64,000 nt of DNA from NCBI GenBank assembly GCA_030424545.1, contig JAUHWL010000003.1, forward strand, positions 1 to 64,000. Reading direction: 5' to 3'. Positions 53,590 through 62,865 of this stretch are shown here, piece by piece. The notes under the pieces were generated by a model. It was not told the origin of the DNA and ran no database searches. It was given only the letters and a program-made list of their open reading frames with translations. Position numbers and translations under genes: made by a program. Origin of the DNA: Bacteroidia bacterium. Its GTDB lineage: Bacteria > Bacteroidota > Bacteroidia > Flavobacteriales > Schleiferiaceae. Numbering within the stretch: position 1 is the first letter of the stretch; each line of letters starts with the position of its first letter.

Positions 53590-55620
53590 TTATTGAACTG
53601 TTAATTTAACGGTTTGAGTGCTACCATCAATATCAACAATTACAAAATACATTCCGGCTGTTAAACCATCTGTAGTAAGGTTTACTTTGTTGTTTCCAGA
53701 AACTAAAGATTCTGAAACATTCATTACTGTTTGACCTAAAGCATTAACAACGCTAATGTTTGCAACGGCATTTTTAGTCATATCAATATTTACAGATGTA
53801 AAGTCTTTAGCAGGGTTAGGATAAACCAACAAACCAAAAGGTTGTGTGTTATAATCATCAATGCTTAACACTTGTGCAGCTTCTGCAGCTTGATAAACTT
53901 GCTTAGTACCTGCACTTTGTAACCATACAGCCACTGCTAAATCGCTAAATTCTTCTACAGAATGCTCGGTAGCATGGTTAATAGGGTCAGATGCATTGTT
54001 CGGTAATCTAAAGTTTCCGTTAAAAGTATAGCTAAACGAATATTTTACCTGATTGCCACTAACCAAACCTGAAATATTAGTTCCATTTTCATTCGGCACC
54101 ATTTTTTTCATCACATTATGAAACTCAGTTTCGCCATTTGTTTTTATATTTTGAGTAGTTAATTTTTCTTTGATGGCTACATGTAATGTTAAATCACTAG
54201 CGCTAATGTTAGCCGTAGGATTAATCATAACATCAACATAAACTGTTTGACCGCTAATTGAGTAAAGCGCTTCCATTTCTACTGTAGTAGACACTTTTTT
54301 ATAGCTTGTATAGATTGCTTGAGTCAAGCTGTTTCCATTATTATTCCAACCACCATCGATGGCAACATTAGGTACAGAGTTAACACTATAATAGGTTCTT
54401 CTTGCATTTCCTTCGGTTGTGTAATATGGGTCACCCGTTCCCGGCCAGCTCATTTGATATTTTAATGAAACGTGGTTAGGATTGTCACCAAAAATAGCTT
54501 CCATGTTTGTATTGGCCGGAGTACATGGTGCGCAGGTAGAGCTTGTAAATGTTTCGTATAAGCTAAATCTTTCTATTCCTTGAATGATTTCAACAGATTT
54601 AGACACTTTATCATTTACAGTATTTAAATCGGCATTTCCGTTTAAGTTGCTTAACCAAACTTCAACAGTATGAACACCTACACTACCATTACTCCATTTT
54701 GTAGGGCTAGAAAGTTCAACTTTAGCATTAGAAGCAATATTTAATCCTGTTAAGTTTGAAGTTACTGTGGCGCCACCATCAATTTTATAATTGATATCTG
54801 CAGATGTAATGGTTGCCGCACCTTGATTATAAAATTCTCCTTTTATTGTGAAAGGTGCTTTAGAAGTATATAGCAAAGAATTGGTTGTTACTTTTTCACC
54901 TTTCATATCAAACTGTGGCTGTGGGCCAGGTAAGAATGCGTAGTAAAAGTTGTCTGAAGAAGTTTCACTTGCTCCAGAAAGACATCCAACATTTGGAGAT
55001 CCTGCAACAGAATAGGCTAAAGTAGAACTAATTTGAACTCCTAAAGTAGCAGATAATGTACCGTTAGCATTACGTTGGTCAACAATATAAATGGCATTAG
55101 AAGATTCTTCTAAAACAATACTCCAATATGTCCATGAGCTAGCAGCTCCGGGCATTGTATAAGAAGTAAAGAAAATCCAGTGCTGACGATTTGGAGAAGT
55201 TCCAAATGTTTTAACAGTAATTTGGTCGCTAGCACCTGTTCCAGTAATACCCCATACCATGATTGAATTGTCTGGAATAGACGCACTAGGAATTACAGCT
55301 GGAGTTTGTGGAATTGTTGCAGAAGACGCAACATCAAAAGTTAATACACCATTGCTATTTACTTTAAACTGAGTAACAGGAATTCCATTAAAATTAAAAG
55401 CAAAAGGAATAGATTGTGTAGTTGTCCAAGTTCCTGTAGCTGGTTGACTACCAGGTAAAATACTTGTCCAAGATGGATCTAATCCACTTCCAACAGGATA
55501 TTCTACATCTGTATTTAATCCACCAGGATTACCAGGTGCAGGAGGTAAATAGTAATAGTTTTGCGCGCTCGCTACAAAACCAAATACTAGAAATAAAATT
55601 AACGTAATGTTTTTCATCAT
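53590..55620 (-). CDS. T9SS-exported Omp28-like protein with CAPC and an extra N-terminal domain
   Basis: The protein has 676 residues. A signal peptide ends at VASAQ (about 20). The N-terminal beta domain (20-215; FGTSPNRQHWIFF, YWSIVLEESSNAIYI) is shared with the 681-residue paralogue. It is followed by a CARDB-like stretch and the Omp28/thioredoxin-like domain with TFTSSTCAPC and WPGTGDPYYTTEG. A T9SS tail ends the protein. The segment after the CxxC is close to identical to the 351-residue paralogue, which points to a recent tandem duplication or gene conversion (inference). Confidence 0.9.
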   Translation of the reverse strand: MMKNITLILFLVFGFVASAQNYYYLPPAPGNPGGLNTDVEYPVGSGLDPSWTSILPGSQPATGTWTTTQSIPFAFNFNGIPVTQFKVNSNGVLTFDVASSATIPQTPAVIPSASIPDNSIMVWGITGTGASDQITVKTFGTSPNRQHWIFFTSYTMPGAASSWTYWSIVLEESSNAIYIVDQRNANGTLSATLGVQISSTLAYSVAGSPNVGCLSGASETSSDNFYYAFLPGPQPQFDMKGEKVTTNSLLYTSKAPFTIKGEFYNQGAATITSADINYKIDGGATVTSNLTGLNIASNAKVELSSPTKWSNGSVGVHTVEVWLSNLNGNADLNTVNDKVSKSVEIIQGIERFSLYETFTSSTCAPCTPANTNMEAIFGDNPNHVSLKYQMSWPGTGDPYYTTEGNARRTYYSVNSVPNVAIDGGWNNNGNSLTQAIYTSYKKVSTTVEMEALYSISGQTVYVDVMINPTANISASDLTLHVAIKEKLTTQNIKTNGETEFHNVMKKMVPNENGTNISGLVSGNQVKYSFSYTFNGNFRLPNNASDPINHATEHSVEEFSDLAVAVWLQSAGTKQVYQAAEAAQVLSIDDYNTQPFGLLVYPNPAKDFTSVNIDMTKNAVANISVVNALGQTVMNVSESLVSGNNKVNLTTDGLTAGMYFVIVDIDGSTQTVKLTVQ

Positions 55621-55835
55621 TAAATTTTTTGAGTTTAGGGCGTGAATATACTATTTAGCCCGTTTAATCTATTGTTTTTATTGTCAAAAAATTGATTTTT
55701 TCATGTTAAAGTTTTATTGTTTAGTATTATGTCATATAAATTTTTAAATGCAGTAAGTTTTATCGCTCATTAAAATGAAATGGTTCTTACCCAAAAGCTA
55801 AATATTTCTATTCAGTTTTGGCATAAAGAGGATTG

Positions 55836-55843
55836 TATATTTG
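55836..55843 (+). promoter_or_regulatory. Promoter -7 box of rocD
   Basis: TATATTTG matches TAnnTTTG exactly and ends 23 nt before the rocD ATG. A TTTG at 55817-55820 lies a little closer than the usual -33 distance. Confidence 0.6.
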
Positions 55844-55866
55844 CCACCCAAATAAAAAAACAGAAC

Positions 55867-57111
55867 ATGAGTACAGTTGCAGAAAAAAATAGTAATACAG
55901 CCCATTACATAGCCCTAGAAGACAAATATGGGGCGCATAATTATCACCCGCTTCCTGTTGTTTTAGAAAAAGGAAAAGGCGTTCATGTTTGGGATGTGGA
56001 TGGCAAACAATACTTTGATTTTCTTTCTGCATATTCTGCTGTAAACCAAGGCCATTGTCACCCAAAAATTATTGGTGCTTTGCAAGAACAAGCCAATACA
56101 TTAACCTTAACTTCTAGAGCGTTTTATAGCGCGCAACTTGGTCCGTTTGAAGAGTACATTGCAAATTACTTTGGCTTTGATAAAGTTTTGCCCATGAATT
56201 CTGGAGCCGAAGCAGTAGAAACGGCCATTAAGATCTGTAGAAAATGGGGATATGAGAAAAAGGGAATTGAAGAGAACAGAGGTAAAATAATAGTTTGTGA
56301 AAATAATTTTCACGGACGCACAACTACCATTATTTCTTTTAGCAACGATGAGGTTGCCAGAAAAAACTTTGGCCCTTATACAGATGGTTTTATCCGCATA
56401 CCTTATAATGATTTAGATGCCTTAGCACATGTCTTAAAAGATAATGATGTTGCCGGATTTTTAGTAGAACCCATACAAGGCGAAGCAGGCGTTTTTGTAC
56501 CAGATGAAGGATTCTTGTCGGGTGCACAAAAACTTTGTAACCAAGCCAACGTACTTTTTATTGCAGATGAAGTGCAAACCGGTGTTGCCCGCACAGGCAA
56601 GTTGCTAGCCGTAGATTATGAAAATGTAAAACCAGATGTTCTTATTCTAGGTAAAGCGCTCTCGGGAGGTGTATATCCCGTATCGGCAGTGTTGGCCAAC
56701 AATGGCATAATGGAGGTGATTAAGCCTGGTCAACATGGCTCTACTTTTGGCGGTAACCCATTGGCAGCAAAAGTAGCTATGGCTGCACTAGATGTAATTA
56801 AAGAGGAAAACCTTGCTGAAAACGCCTACAGATTAGGCGAAATTTTTAGAAGTAAAATTCAAGAATTGGTAGATAGCAGCGATTTATTGTTGCAAGTGCG
56901 CGGCAAAGGATTGCTAAACGCATTGTTAATTAATGATACCGAAGACAGTTCTACCGCTTGGGATATTTGTGTTGCGCTTAAAAACAACGGATTGTTGGCC
57001 AAGCCAACACATGGTAATATTATCAGGTTTGCGCCACCATTGGTGATTACAGAACAAGAACTTTTAGAATGCATTGCTATTATCAAAAAAACAATAGAGT
57101 CGTTTAAATAA
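55867..57111 (+). CDS. rocD: Ornithine aminotransferase
   Basis: This PLP enzyme transfers the delta-amino group of ornithine to 2-oxoglutarate, linking arginine and proline metabolism. It has 414 residues from the ATG at 55867. The open frame 29 codons longer crosses the promoter and is not family-like. Motifs are [14 protein letters not shown] near residue 20, [11 protein letters not shown] near 110, [14 protein letters not shown] near 148, and the PLP Lys263 in [17 protein letters not shown] terminator follows within 25 nt. Confidence 0.95.
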   Translation: MSTVAEKNSNTAHYIALEDKYGAHNYHPLPVVLEKGKGVHVWDVDGKQYFDFLSAYSAVNQGHCHPKIIGALQEQANTLTLTSRAFYSAQLGPFEEYIANYFGFDKVLPMNSGAEAVETAIKICRKWGYEKKGIEENRGKIIVCENNFHGRTTTIISFSNDEVARKNFGPYTDGFIRIPYNDLDALAHVLKDNDVAGFLVEPIQGEAGVFVPDEGFLSGAQKLCNQANVLFIADEVQTGVARTGKLLAVDYENVKPDVLILGKALSGGVYPVSAVLANNGIMEVIKPGQHGSTFGGNPLAAKVAMAALDVIKEENLAENAYRLGEIFRSKIQELVDSSDLLLQVRGKGLLNALLINDTEDSSTAWDICVALKNNGLLAKPTHGNIIRFAPPLVITEQELLECIAIIKKTIESFK

Positions 57112-57133
57112 ATGAAGCATTTTTTAATCGTGT

Positions 57134-57169
57134 AAAAAGCCTCAGTATGCAAGTTCTGGGGCTTTTTTT
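57134..57169 (+). terminator. Terminator of rocD
   Basis: AAAAGCCTCAG (with one G-T pair) pairs with CTGGGGCTTTT around a 10-nt loop, followed by a T tract. It lies 23 nt after the rocD stop. Confidence 0.85.
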
Positions 57170-57221
57170 GTGGTATGTAATTGTACTGACAATCGTCATG
57201 TAGTTCTCAGTTTTGAGATTC

Positions 57222-57229
57222 TACTTTTG
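57222..57229 (+). promoter_or_regulatory. Possible promoter -7 box of the WCGD thioredoxin gene
   Basis: TACTTTTG matches TAnnTTTG and lies 55 nt before the ATG at 57285. This would give a longer leader than at most genes here. Confidence 0.4.
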
Positions 57230-57284
57230 CTGTAAGTTTTAGGAATTAAAAGAGTCTAAACCAGAACTAAAAAGTAAAATTAAG

Positions 57285-57890
57285 ATGAATGATATTATTT
57301 TAAACGCACTGAAATACGCATTGAGTTATGAGGATTATAGAGCGCTGCACCAAGAGCAGGTGCGCGATAAATTAACCAGTGGCACCAATCAAATAGATTC
57401 GTTAGTTGAGTTTACAAAACTGAATAACTCTAGAACTAGACGCTGGGAAAAACGCTACACCCCAGAAACAAATTTTGCCAACCTTAATCCAAGCGAAAAA
57501 GAAATTTGGTTGATTATTTCTGAAACGTGGTGCGGAGATGCGGCACAAAATATTCCTGTAATACAGAAAATTGCAGATCAAATGCCGCATGTAAAAACAC
57601 GTTACGTTTTTAGAGACGAAAACTTAGAGTTGATGGATAAATTCTTAACCAATGGAGGAAGAAGTATCCCGAAATTAGTTAGAATTATAGAGGAAAGTTT
57701 AGAAGTATTAGGTACTTGGGGACCTCGCCCAGCGGCATCGGGCTTTTTGTTAGAAAAGTATAAAAATGATGAGGCGTATACCAAAGAGATGTATAGCGAA
57801 GATTTAGCAAAATGGTACGTAGATGATCACGGCAAGAGTATTGAAGATGAATTTGCAAAACTCTTAGATCATCAAACAGTGGCTTCTTAG
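57285..57890 (+). CDS. Thioredoxin-like protein with a WCGD motif
   Basis: The protein has 201 residues. A helical N-terminal extension (1-60) is followed by a thioredoxin fold (about 68-170). The active site reads ETWCGDAAQNIP: the second Cys of the usual WCxxC is absent, so only one cysteine remains. SIPKLV near 125 keeps the cis-Pro loop. This variant is common in Bacteroidota and Firmicutes and may form mixed disulfides or bind thiols without full thioredoxin chemistry. No signal peptide is present, so it is cytoplasmic. Confidence 0.88.
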   Translation: MNDIILNALKYALSYEDYRALHQEQVRDKLTSGTNQIDSLVEFTKLNNSRTRRWEKRYTPETNFANLNPSEKEIWLIISETWCGDAAQNIPVIQKIADQMPHVKTRYVFRDENLELMDKFLTNGGRSIPKLVRIIEESLEVLGTWGPRPAASGFLLEKYKNDEAYTKEMYSEDLAKWYVDDHGKSIEDEFAKLLDHQTVAS

Positions 57891-57913
57891 TTTATTTAAA
57901 AACTATATTCCAT

Positions 57914-57950
57914 AAAAAATGCCCTTGCAAAGTTGCAAGGGCATTTTTTT
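57914..57950. terminator. Bidirectional terminator between the WCGD gene and pckA
   Basis: A long stem (57914-57930 with 57933-57949) with A and T tracts on both sides lies between the stops of two convergent genes. Confidence 0.9.
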
Positions 57951-57968
57951 ACTAATTGAATTTTGTTT

Positions 57969-59591
57969 TTACAGTTGAGGTCCGGCAGCCACTAAAGCTT
58001 TTCCTTCCTCGTTGTCTGTATATTTCTCAAAATTGGCAACAAACATCTCTGCTAATTTTTTCGCTTTTTCGTGCCACTGGTCGGCATCAGCATAGGTGTC
58101 TATCGGATTTAAAATTCCGGTATCAACACCTTTTAAGCTAGTAGGAATGTTTAAGTTGAAATAAGGAGTTTTTTCAAACTCAGCCTCATCTATGCTACCA
58201 TCTAATATAGCGTTAATGATGCCGCGAGTATCTTTAATAGAAATGCGTTTTCCGCTTCCGTTCCAACCGGTGTTCACCAAGTAGGCTTGTGCGCCATGCT
58301 GCTCCATTTTCTTAACCAATTCCTGACCATATTTGGTTGGGTGAAGTGTTAAAAATGCGGCACCAAAGCAAGCTGAGAAAGTAGGAGTAGGCTCAGTAAT
58401 ACCTCTTTCTGTTCCAGCCAATTTTGCGGTAAACCCACTTAAGAAGTGGTATTTGGTTTGGTCTGGTGTTAATTTAGATACAGGAGGCAAAACACCAAAA
58501 GCATCGGCTGTTAAAAAGATTACTTTCTTGGCGTGACCCGCTTTGCTAGGTACTTGTATGTTGTCTATATGATAAATTGGGTAAGAAACACGCGTGTTTT
58601 CTGTAACAGAATTATCGCTAAAATCTATTTTACCATTTTCATCAACAGTAACGTTTTCTAGTAGTGCATCTCTTTTAATAGCATTCCAGATTTCGGGTTC
58701 GCTATTTTTATCAAGGTTAATTGTTTTGGCGTAGCATCCACCTTCAAAGTTAAATACACCGTTATCGTCCCAACCGTGCTCATCATCGCCAATAAGTGCG
58801 CGGCTAGCGTCAGTACTTAAGGTAGTTTTTCCGGTGCCAGAAAGGCCAAAGAAAATAGCTACATCACCTTTTTTACCAACGTTGGCAGAGCAGTGCATGC
58901 TGGCCATACCGTTTAAGGGTAGGTAGTAGTTCATCATGGCAAAAAGTCCTTTTTTCATTTCGCCACCATACCATGTACCGCCAATAATTTGAATTTTTTC
59001 TGTTAAGTTAAAGGCTACAAAATTCTCAGAATTTAAACCTTGTTCTTTCCAGTTTTTGTTTGTTGTTTTTGATCCATTCATCACAACAAAATCAGGCTCA
59101 CCATAGCTGGCAAGTTCTTTTTCTGTTGGGCGAATAAACATATTGGTTACAAAATGAGCTTGCCACGCAACTTCGGTTATAAACCTCACTTTTAAGCGCG
59201 TATCTTCATTAGCACCACAAAAAGCATCAACAACAAATAATCTTTTGTTGGTAAGTTGGTCAGAAACAGTGTGTTTTAACTCGCTCCAAACCGATTGGCT
59301 AATTTTTTTATTGTCGTTTTTTGCTTTGTCTGATGTCCACCAAATGGTGTCTCTGGTTACATCATCTTCTACAATCCATTTGTCTTTAGGAGATCTTCCG
59401 GTAAAAATTCCGGTCATTACATTAATAGCACCCATTTCAGATACTACACCTTTTTCAAAACCTTCTAAATTAGGTTTTGTTTCTTCATCATAAAGAACAT
59501 CGTAACTTGGGTTATGAATAATTTCTTGTGCATTCAAGATACCGTATTGTTCTAAATTAATAGCTTGAGTTGTTATATCTAAGCTCGTCAT
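57969..59591 (-). CDS. pckA: Phosphoenolpyruvate carboxykinase (ATP)
   Basis: The enzyme converts oxaloacetate to phosphoenolpyruvate at the start of gluconeogenesis. Its 540 residues match the ATP-type family. Motifs are GRSPKDK (65-71), [12 protein letters not shown] near 204 with the metal-binding Lys, the kinase loop GLSGTGKT (249-256), the DDEHGWDD stretch near 266, and NTRVSYPI near 330. A TAnnTTTG box lies 29 nt upstream. It is monocistronic. Confidence 0.97.
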   Translation of the reverse strand: MTSLDITTQAINLEQYGILNAQEIIHNPSYDVLYDEETKPNLEGFEKGVVSEMGAINVMTGIFTGRSPKDKWIVEDDVTRDTIWWTSDKAKNDNKKISQSVWSELKHTVSDQLTNKRLFVVDAFCGANEDTRLKVRFITEVAWQAHFVTNMFIRPTEKELASYGEPDFVVMNGSKTTNKNWKEQGLNSENFVAFNLTEKIQIIGGTWYGGEMKKGLFAMMNYYLPLNGMASMHCSANVGKKGDVAIFFGLSGTGKTTLSTDASRALIGDDEHGWDDNGVFNFEGGCYAKTINLDKNSEPEIWNAIKRDALLENVTVDENGKIDFSDNSVTENTRVSYPIYHIDNIQVPSKAGHAKKVIFLTADAFGVLPPVSKLTPDQTKYHFLSGFTAKLAGTERGITEPTPTFSACFGAAFLTLHPTKYGQELVKKMEQHGAQAYLVNTGWNGSGKRISIKDTRGIINAILDGSIDEAEFEKTPYFNLNIPTSLKGVDTGILNPIDTYADADQWHEKAKKLAEMFVANFEKYTDNEEGKALVAAGPQL

Positions 59592-59620
59592 AAATGATTT
59601 TTTTTCAGAATTGAGGGCCG

Positions 59621-59628
59621 CAAAGTTA
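59621..59628 (-). promoter_or_regulatory. Promoter -7 box of pckA
   Basis: On the minus strand the sequence is TAACTTTG, a consensus match ending 29 nt before the pckA ATG. Confidence 0.5.
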
Positions 59629-59668
59629 AGAGGATAGAATTAATATTAATTGATGATTATCATTTTTC

Positions 59669-60058
59669 TTAACCGCCCTTGTTAGTAATAAGTTTTACAA
59701 GAAATACACACCAACCAATAATCATAAAAAGGCCTCCGAGTGGGGTTACAGGCCCAAGAAAGCTCATTTTTACATTTAACACATCTTGAAACGAGAGCAA
59801 ATAAATAGAGCAAGAGAACAATAAAACGCCAATAACAATGAAGTTTTTAACACTTTTAAGTTTTACATCCGGATTTAATTGCGCAAATAGGCCAAGAAAA
59901 AGCAGAAAAAGCGCGTGGTACATTTGATATCTAACGCCTACCAAAAAGCTAGCAAGTTCTTGTTCAGTTAAAAATTGTTTTAAGGCATGTGCCCCAAAAG
60001 CTCCTAGAATAATAGATGTTAGGCCAAAAATACTGGCCCAGATTAACGTGTTCTTCAC
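59669..60058 (-). CDS. DUF423 family membrane protein
   Basis: The protein has 129 residues and four hydrophobic segments. Family marks are GAFGAHALKQFL near residue 21, YQMYHALFLLF near 45, and GPVTPLGGLFMIIGW near 101. It is an inner-membrane protein of unknown function. Its start overlaps the upstream gene's stop (ATGA at 60055-60058). Confidence 0.93.
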   Translation of the reverse strand: MKNTLIWASIFGLTSIILGAFGAHALKQFLTEQELASFLVGVRYQMYHALFLLFLGLFAQLNPDVKLKSVKNFIVIGVLLFSCSIYLLSFQDVLNVKMSFLGPVTPLGGLFMIIGWCVFLVKLITNKGG

Positions 60059-60660
60059 TTGTCAATATTTAAGATGGTGCTCCTCATTTCTGGGGCAACC
60101 GTTTGTTCAAGTAATTTTAAGCATTCTGTTGGTATGCTTTCTATATGGTCGTTGATTAATGTAATTCGGCTAGCATCAAATTTTAAACACAAAAGCAGTT
60201 CTTTAAATGTCTCGCAGCTTGGTGCTTTGGTGGCAATTTCTTTTCTAATCTTTTCGCTTTTTTCCCATTCGTAAGGCAAGGCGTTTATTTCTATAATTAT
60301 AGCATTCCAAGCCGTGTTATTGTTGGTTTTGGCTTCAGGTTTTGTAGAGGTTCTATCTAACAACTTTAACGTGTCTGCTTTTTGAGTTGCTAGGTTTGGC
60401 CGGTATCGGACTTTGTTGTTTTCTATAACATAGTACGGTTTTGCAATCGGCATGTTCATCTGTCTATACAGATTTTTACCATTTGCCAAGGCAATTTCTA
60501 CATAAATAGTGTCCTCTGTTGAGTTGATCCAAATAGCCTTTGTTTTAATTGGAGTTGTTGTATTTGTAATGGTAAAATCTTGGTCGCTTTGTAAAAAAAT
60601 ATACTGGCCTCTTACCATTAAAACGGAGAAAACAAACGATAAAAAAAGTATCACTTTCAT
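60055..60660 (-). CDS. Exported protein of unknown function
   Basis: The protein has 201 residues with a signal peptide ending near VRGQ (about 19). The first half is beta-rich. The last 95 residues are helical and rich in Lys and Glu, with two cysteines at about 153 and 161, and recall the DUF4476 type of C-terminal domain, but I am not sure of that. It is translationally coupled to the DUF423 gene. Confidence 0.72.
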   Translation of the reverse strand: MKVILFLSFVFSVLMVRGQYIFLQSDQDFTITNTTTPIKTKAIWINSTEDTIYVEIALANGKNLYRQMNMPIAKPYYVIENNKVRYRPNLATQKADTLKLLDRTSTKPEAKTNNNTAWNAIIIEINALPYEWEKSEKIRKEIATKAPSCETFKELLLCLKFDASRITLINDHIESIPTECLKLLEQTVAPEMRSTILNIDK

Positions 60661-60745
60661 TTGGCGAATATGCGTGTAAAATATTTACTGAGAAATAGAA
60701 GAACGCAAAAACCAAGGTGCTTTATTGCTTAAAAAACAGGGCGAT

Positions 60746-60874
60746 ATGTTTAAAGATGAACATAATATTAGGCATAAAACAGTTTGCGTTTTTTATAGAA
60801 TTATTGTGCTCATTATGGCTGTTTTTGCACTTGTCATTGCTACTTTCGTTACCGTTTTTAGAATTAAATTTTAG
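60746..60874 (+). CDS. Possible 42-residue single-pass membrane peptide
   Basis: This frame runs from ATG 60746 to TAG 60874. The first 17 residues are polar and basic (MFKDEHNIRHK), then comes one clean helix of about 20 residues (FYRIIVLIMAVFALVIATFV) and a basic end (RIKF). This is a proper topology for a small inner-membrane protein. It ends 2 nt before the next ATG. It has no recognised family, and a competing longer frame in another register overlaps the next gene's start. It remains plausible but unproven. Confidence 0.38.
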   Translation: MFKDEHNIRHKTVCVFYRIIVLIMAVFALVIATFVTVFRIKF

Positions 60875-60876
60875 CA

Positions 60877-62226
60877 ATGAAAAGCATACTCATAATAGGT
60901 GCAGGTAGGTCTGCAACAACCCTCATAGATTATTTAGTAGAAAATGCCAAAGCGCATCATTGGCAACTAACCATAGCAGATTTAAACGTTGCTGCTTTTG
61001 CCGAAAAATTCTTAGGTGTTGATTTTGTAAATACTCAAGTATTAAACATTACACATAAAGAAGCAAGGGAAGCCGCTATAAACAATGCAGATCTTGTTAT
61101 TTCTATGCTACCCGCCCATATGCACGTTGTAGTTGCCCAAGATTGTATTCGTATGAAAAAGCATATGGTAACGGCCTCATACATCAGCGCAGAAATGGGA
61201 GCTTTACATGAAAAAGCAAAACAAGCAGGCGTTGTTATCATGAATGAGATAGGCGTAGATCCCGGCATAGATCATTTATCGGCCATGAAGGTAATTGATG
61301 AAATACGAGATGAAGGAGGGAAAATGTTGCTTTTTGAATCGTTTACAGGAGGGTTGATTTCTCCAGAATGTGTAAAAGATAATCCGTGGGAATATAAATT
61401 TACTTGGAACCCGCGTAATGTAGTTCTTGCAGGCGCAGGAGGTGCGGTAAAATTTAAGCAAGAAGGGTTATACAAATACATACCATATCACCAAGTATTT
61501 AGGCGCACAGAAATTATAGAAATAGAAGGTTATGGCCGGTTTGAAGGCTACGCGAACCGCGACTCTTTAATGTATAGAAATGATTATGGATTAAATGATA
61601 TACCTACTATATATAGAGGCACGCTGCGTAAACCAGGTTTTTGTAGAGCGTGGGATGTATTTGTAAAATTAGGGATGACTGATGATTCTTATACCTTAGA
61701 GAATTCTGCACAAATGACCTTTAGAGATTTTACCAATACATTTTTGGCGTATTCTCTTTCGGATAGCGTAGAATTAAAAATGATGCATTATCTGCAAATA
61801 CCGCAAGATTCTGAAATCATGGAAAAACTAATGTGGTTAGGCATTTTTGATAAAACGCCTATACCTTTAGAAAATGCCTCTCCAGCCCAAATTTTACAAT
61901 ACATTTTAGAGAAGAAATGGACCTTGAATAAAGATGATATAGACATGATTGTTATGCATCATAAATTTGGATATCAAATAAATGGTGAAAAGAAAATGTT
62001 GGAATCTTCTATGGTTGCAAAAGGCAAAAGCTCTGTGCACACAGCTATGGCCAGAACAGTAGGGTTGCCGGTAGCTATAACCGCAAAATTGATTTTAACA
62101 GGAAAAATTGTGACCCCCGGAGTACACAGGCCTATAACCAAAGAAATATATCTACCGGTGTTAAAAGAGCTAGAGGAGCATGGAATTGTATTTACTGAAA
62201 AAGAGATTCCCTATTTGGGATATTGA
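60877..62226 (+). CDS. Saccharopine dehydrogenase-family oxidoreductase
   Basis: The protein has 449 residues. The N-terminal Rossmann motif GAGRSATTLIDYL and the NADLVISMLPAHMH segment near 70 are followed by IGVDPGIDHLSAMKVI near 125 and SFTGGLISPE near 155. The enzyme is NAD(P)-dependent and acts on amino-acid/keto-acid conjugates, either in lysine degradation or in a carboxynorspermidine-type reaction. The exact substrate is not clear from sequence. No partner lysine gene is adjacent. Confidence 0.92.
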   Translation: MKSILIIGAGRSATTLIDYLVENAKAHHWQLTIADLNVAAFAEKFLGVDFVNTQVLNITHKEAREAAINNADLVISMLPAHMHVVVAQDCIRMKKHMVTASYISAEMGALHEKAKQAGVVIMNEIGVDPGIDHLSAMKVIDEIRDEGGKMLLFESFTGGLISPECVKDNPWEYKFTWNPRNVVLAGAGGAVKFKQEGLYKYIPYHQVFRRTEIIEIEGYGRFEGYANRDSLMYRNDYGLNDIPTIYRGTLRKPGFCRAWDVFVKLGMTDDSYTLENSAQMTFRDFTNTFLAYSLSDSVELKMMHYLQIPQDSEIMEKLMWLGIFDKTPIPLENASPAQILQYILEKKWTLNKDDIDMIVMHHKFGYQINGEKKMLESSMVAKGKSSVHTAMARTVGLPVAITAKLILTGKIVTPGVHRPITKEIYLPVLKELEEHGIVFTEKEIPYLGY

Positions 62227-62355
62227 TTTTCTATTCAAAAAAACGCAATACATATCCGTATAAATTAAAGGAACGTGTTACCAAAACTTTAATATTTAGC
62301 ACACATTATTAATTATCTATAATTAATGCTATTTTTCTGCCTACAAATTGGGTAT

Positions 62356-62853
62356 ATGAAAACACTTTTTTTGGTAAGACATGCAAAATCTTCTTGGGAA
62401 TATGATGGTGTTCATGATTATGACAGGCCGTTAAAAGGAAGTGGTATTAGAGATGCACATATTGTTTCTCAATATTTAGCAAATCGCGTAGATTCTCCTC
62501 AAAAATTAATTAGCAGTGCGGCTACCAGAGCTTTGCATACCGCTATGATTTTTGCTAGAAATTTAAACTACCCTTTCTCTAAAATAGAAATTCATGAGGA
62601 GCTCTATTTATGTAGTCATAAAGAGATGTTGAGTTTTGTAAAAACATTAGATGATAGTGTTGATTCTGCCATGGTATTTTGCCATAACCCAACCATCACC
62701 AATTTTGTAAATAAGTGCATAGATCAAAGTATAGATAACGTGCCAACAACCGGAGTGGCAAGTTTTAATTTTGATATATCTTCTTGGAAAGACGCCACAT
62801 TTAATGCGCGTTTAGCTTTATTTGAGTATCCTAAAAAGCACAAAAAAGAATAG
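62356..62853 (+). CDS. sixA: SixA-type histidine phosphatase
   Basis: The protein has 165 residues from the ATG at 62356. The open frame upstream is not family-like. The phosphatase motif RHAKSSWE lies at about residues 8-15, with the second His in FCHNPTITNFV near 117 and YDRPLKGSG near 24. It is a small phosphohistidine phosphatase-like protein. The ppk1 gene begins 12 nt after its stop, a pairing seen in many Bacteroidota and suggestive of shared control. Confidence 0.9.
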   Translation: MKTLFLVRHAKSSWEYDGVHDYDRPLKGSGIRDAHIVSQYLANRVDSPQKLISSAATRALHTAMIFARNLNYPFSKIEIHEELYLCSHKEMLSFVKTLDDSVDSAMVFCHNPTITNFVNKCIDQSIDNVPTTGVASFNFDISSWKDATFNARLALFEYPKKHKKE

Positions 62854-62865
62854 TAGTAGAACTTT

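Noticed and set aside
60717-60908. A 63-residue frame overlapping the start of the saccharopine dehydrogenase gene
   Set aside because: It runs 32 bp into the next gene and has an irregular hydrophobic pattern; the 42-codon frame in another register is better.
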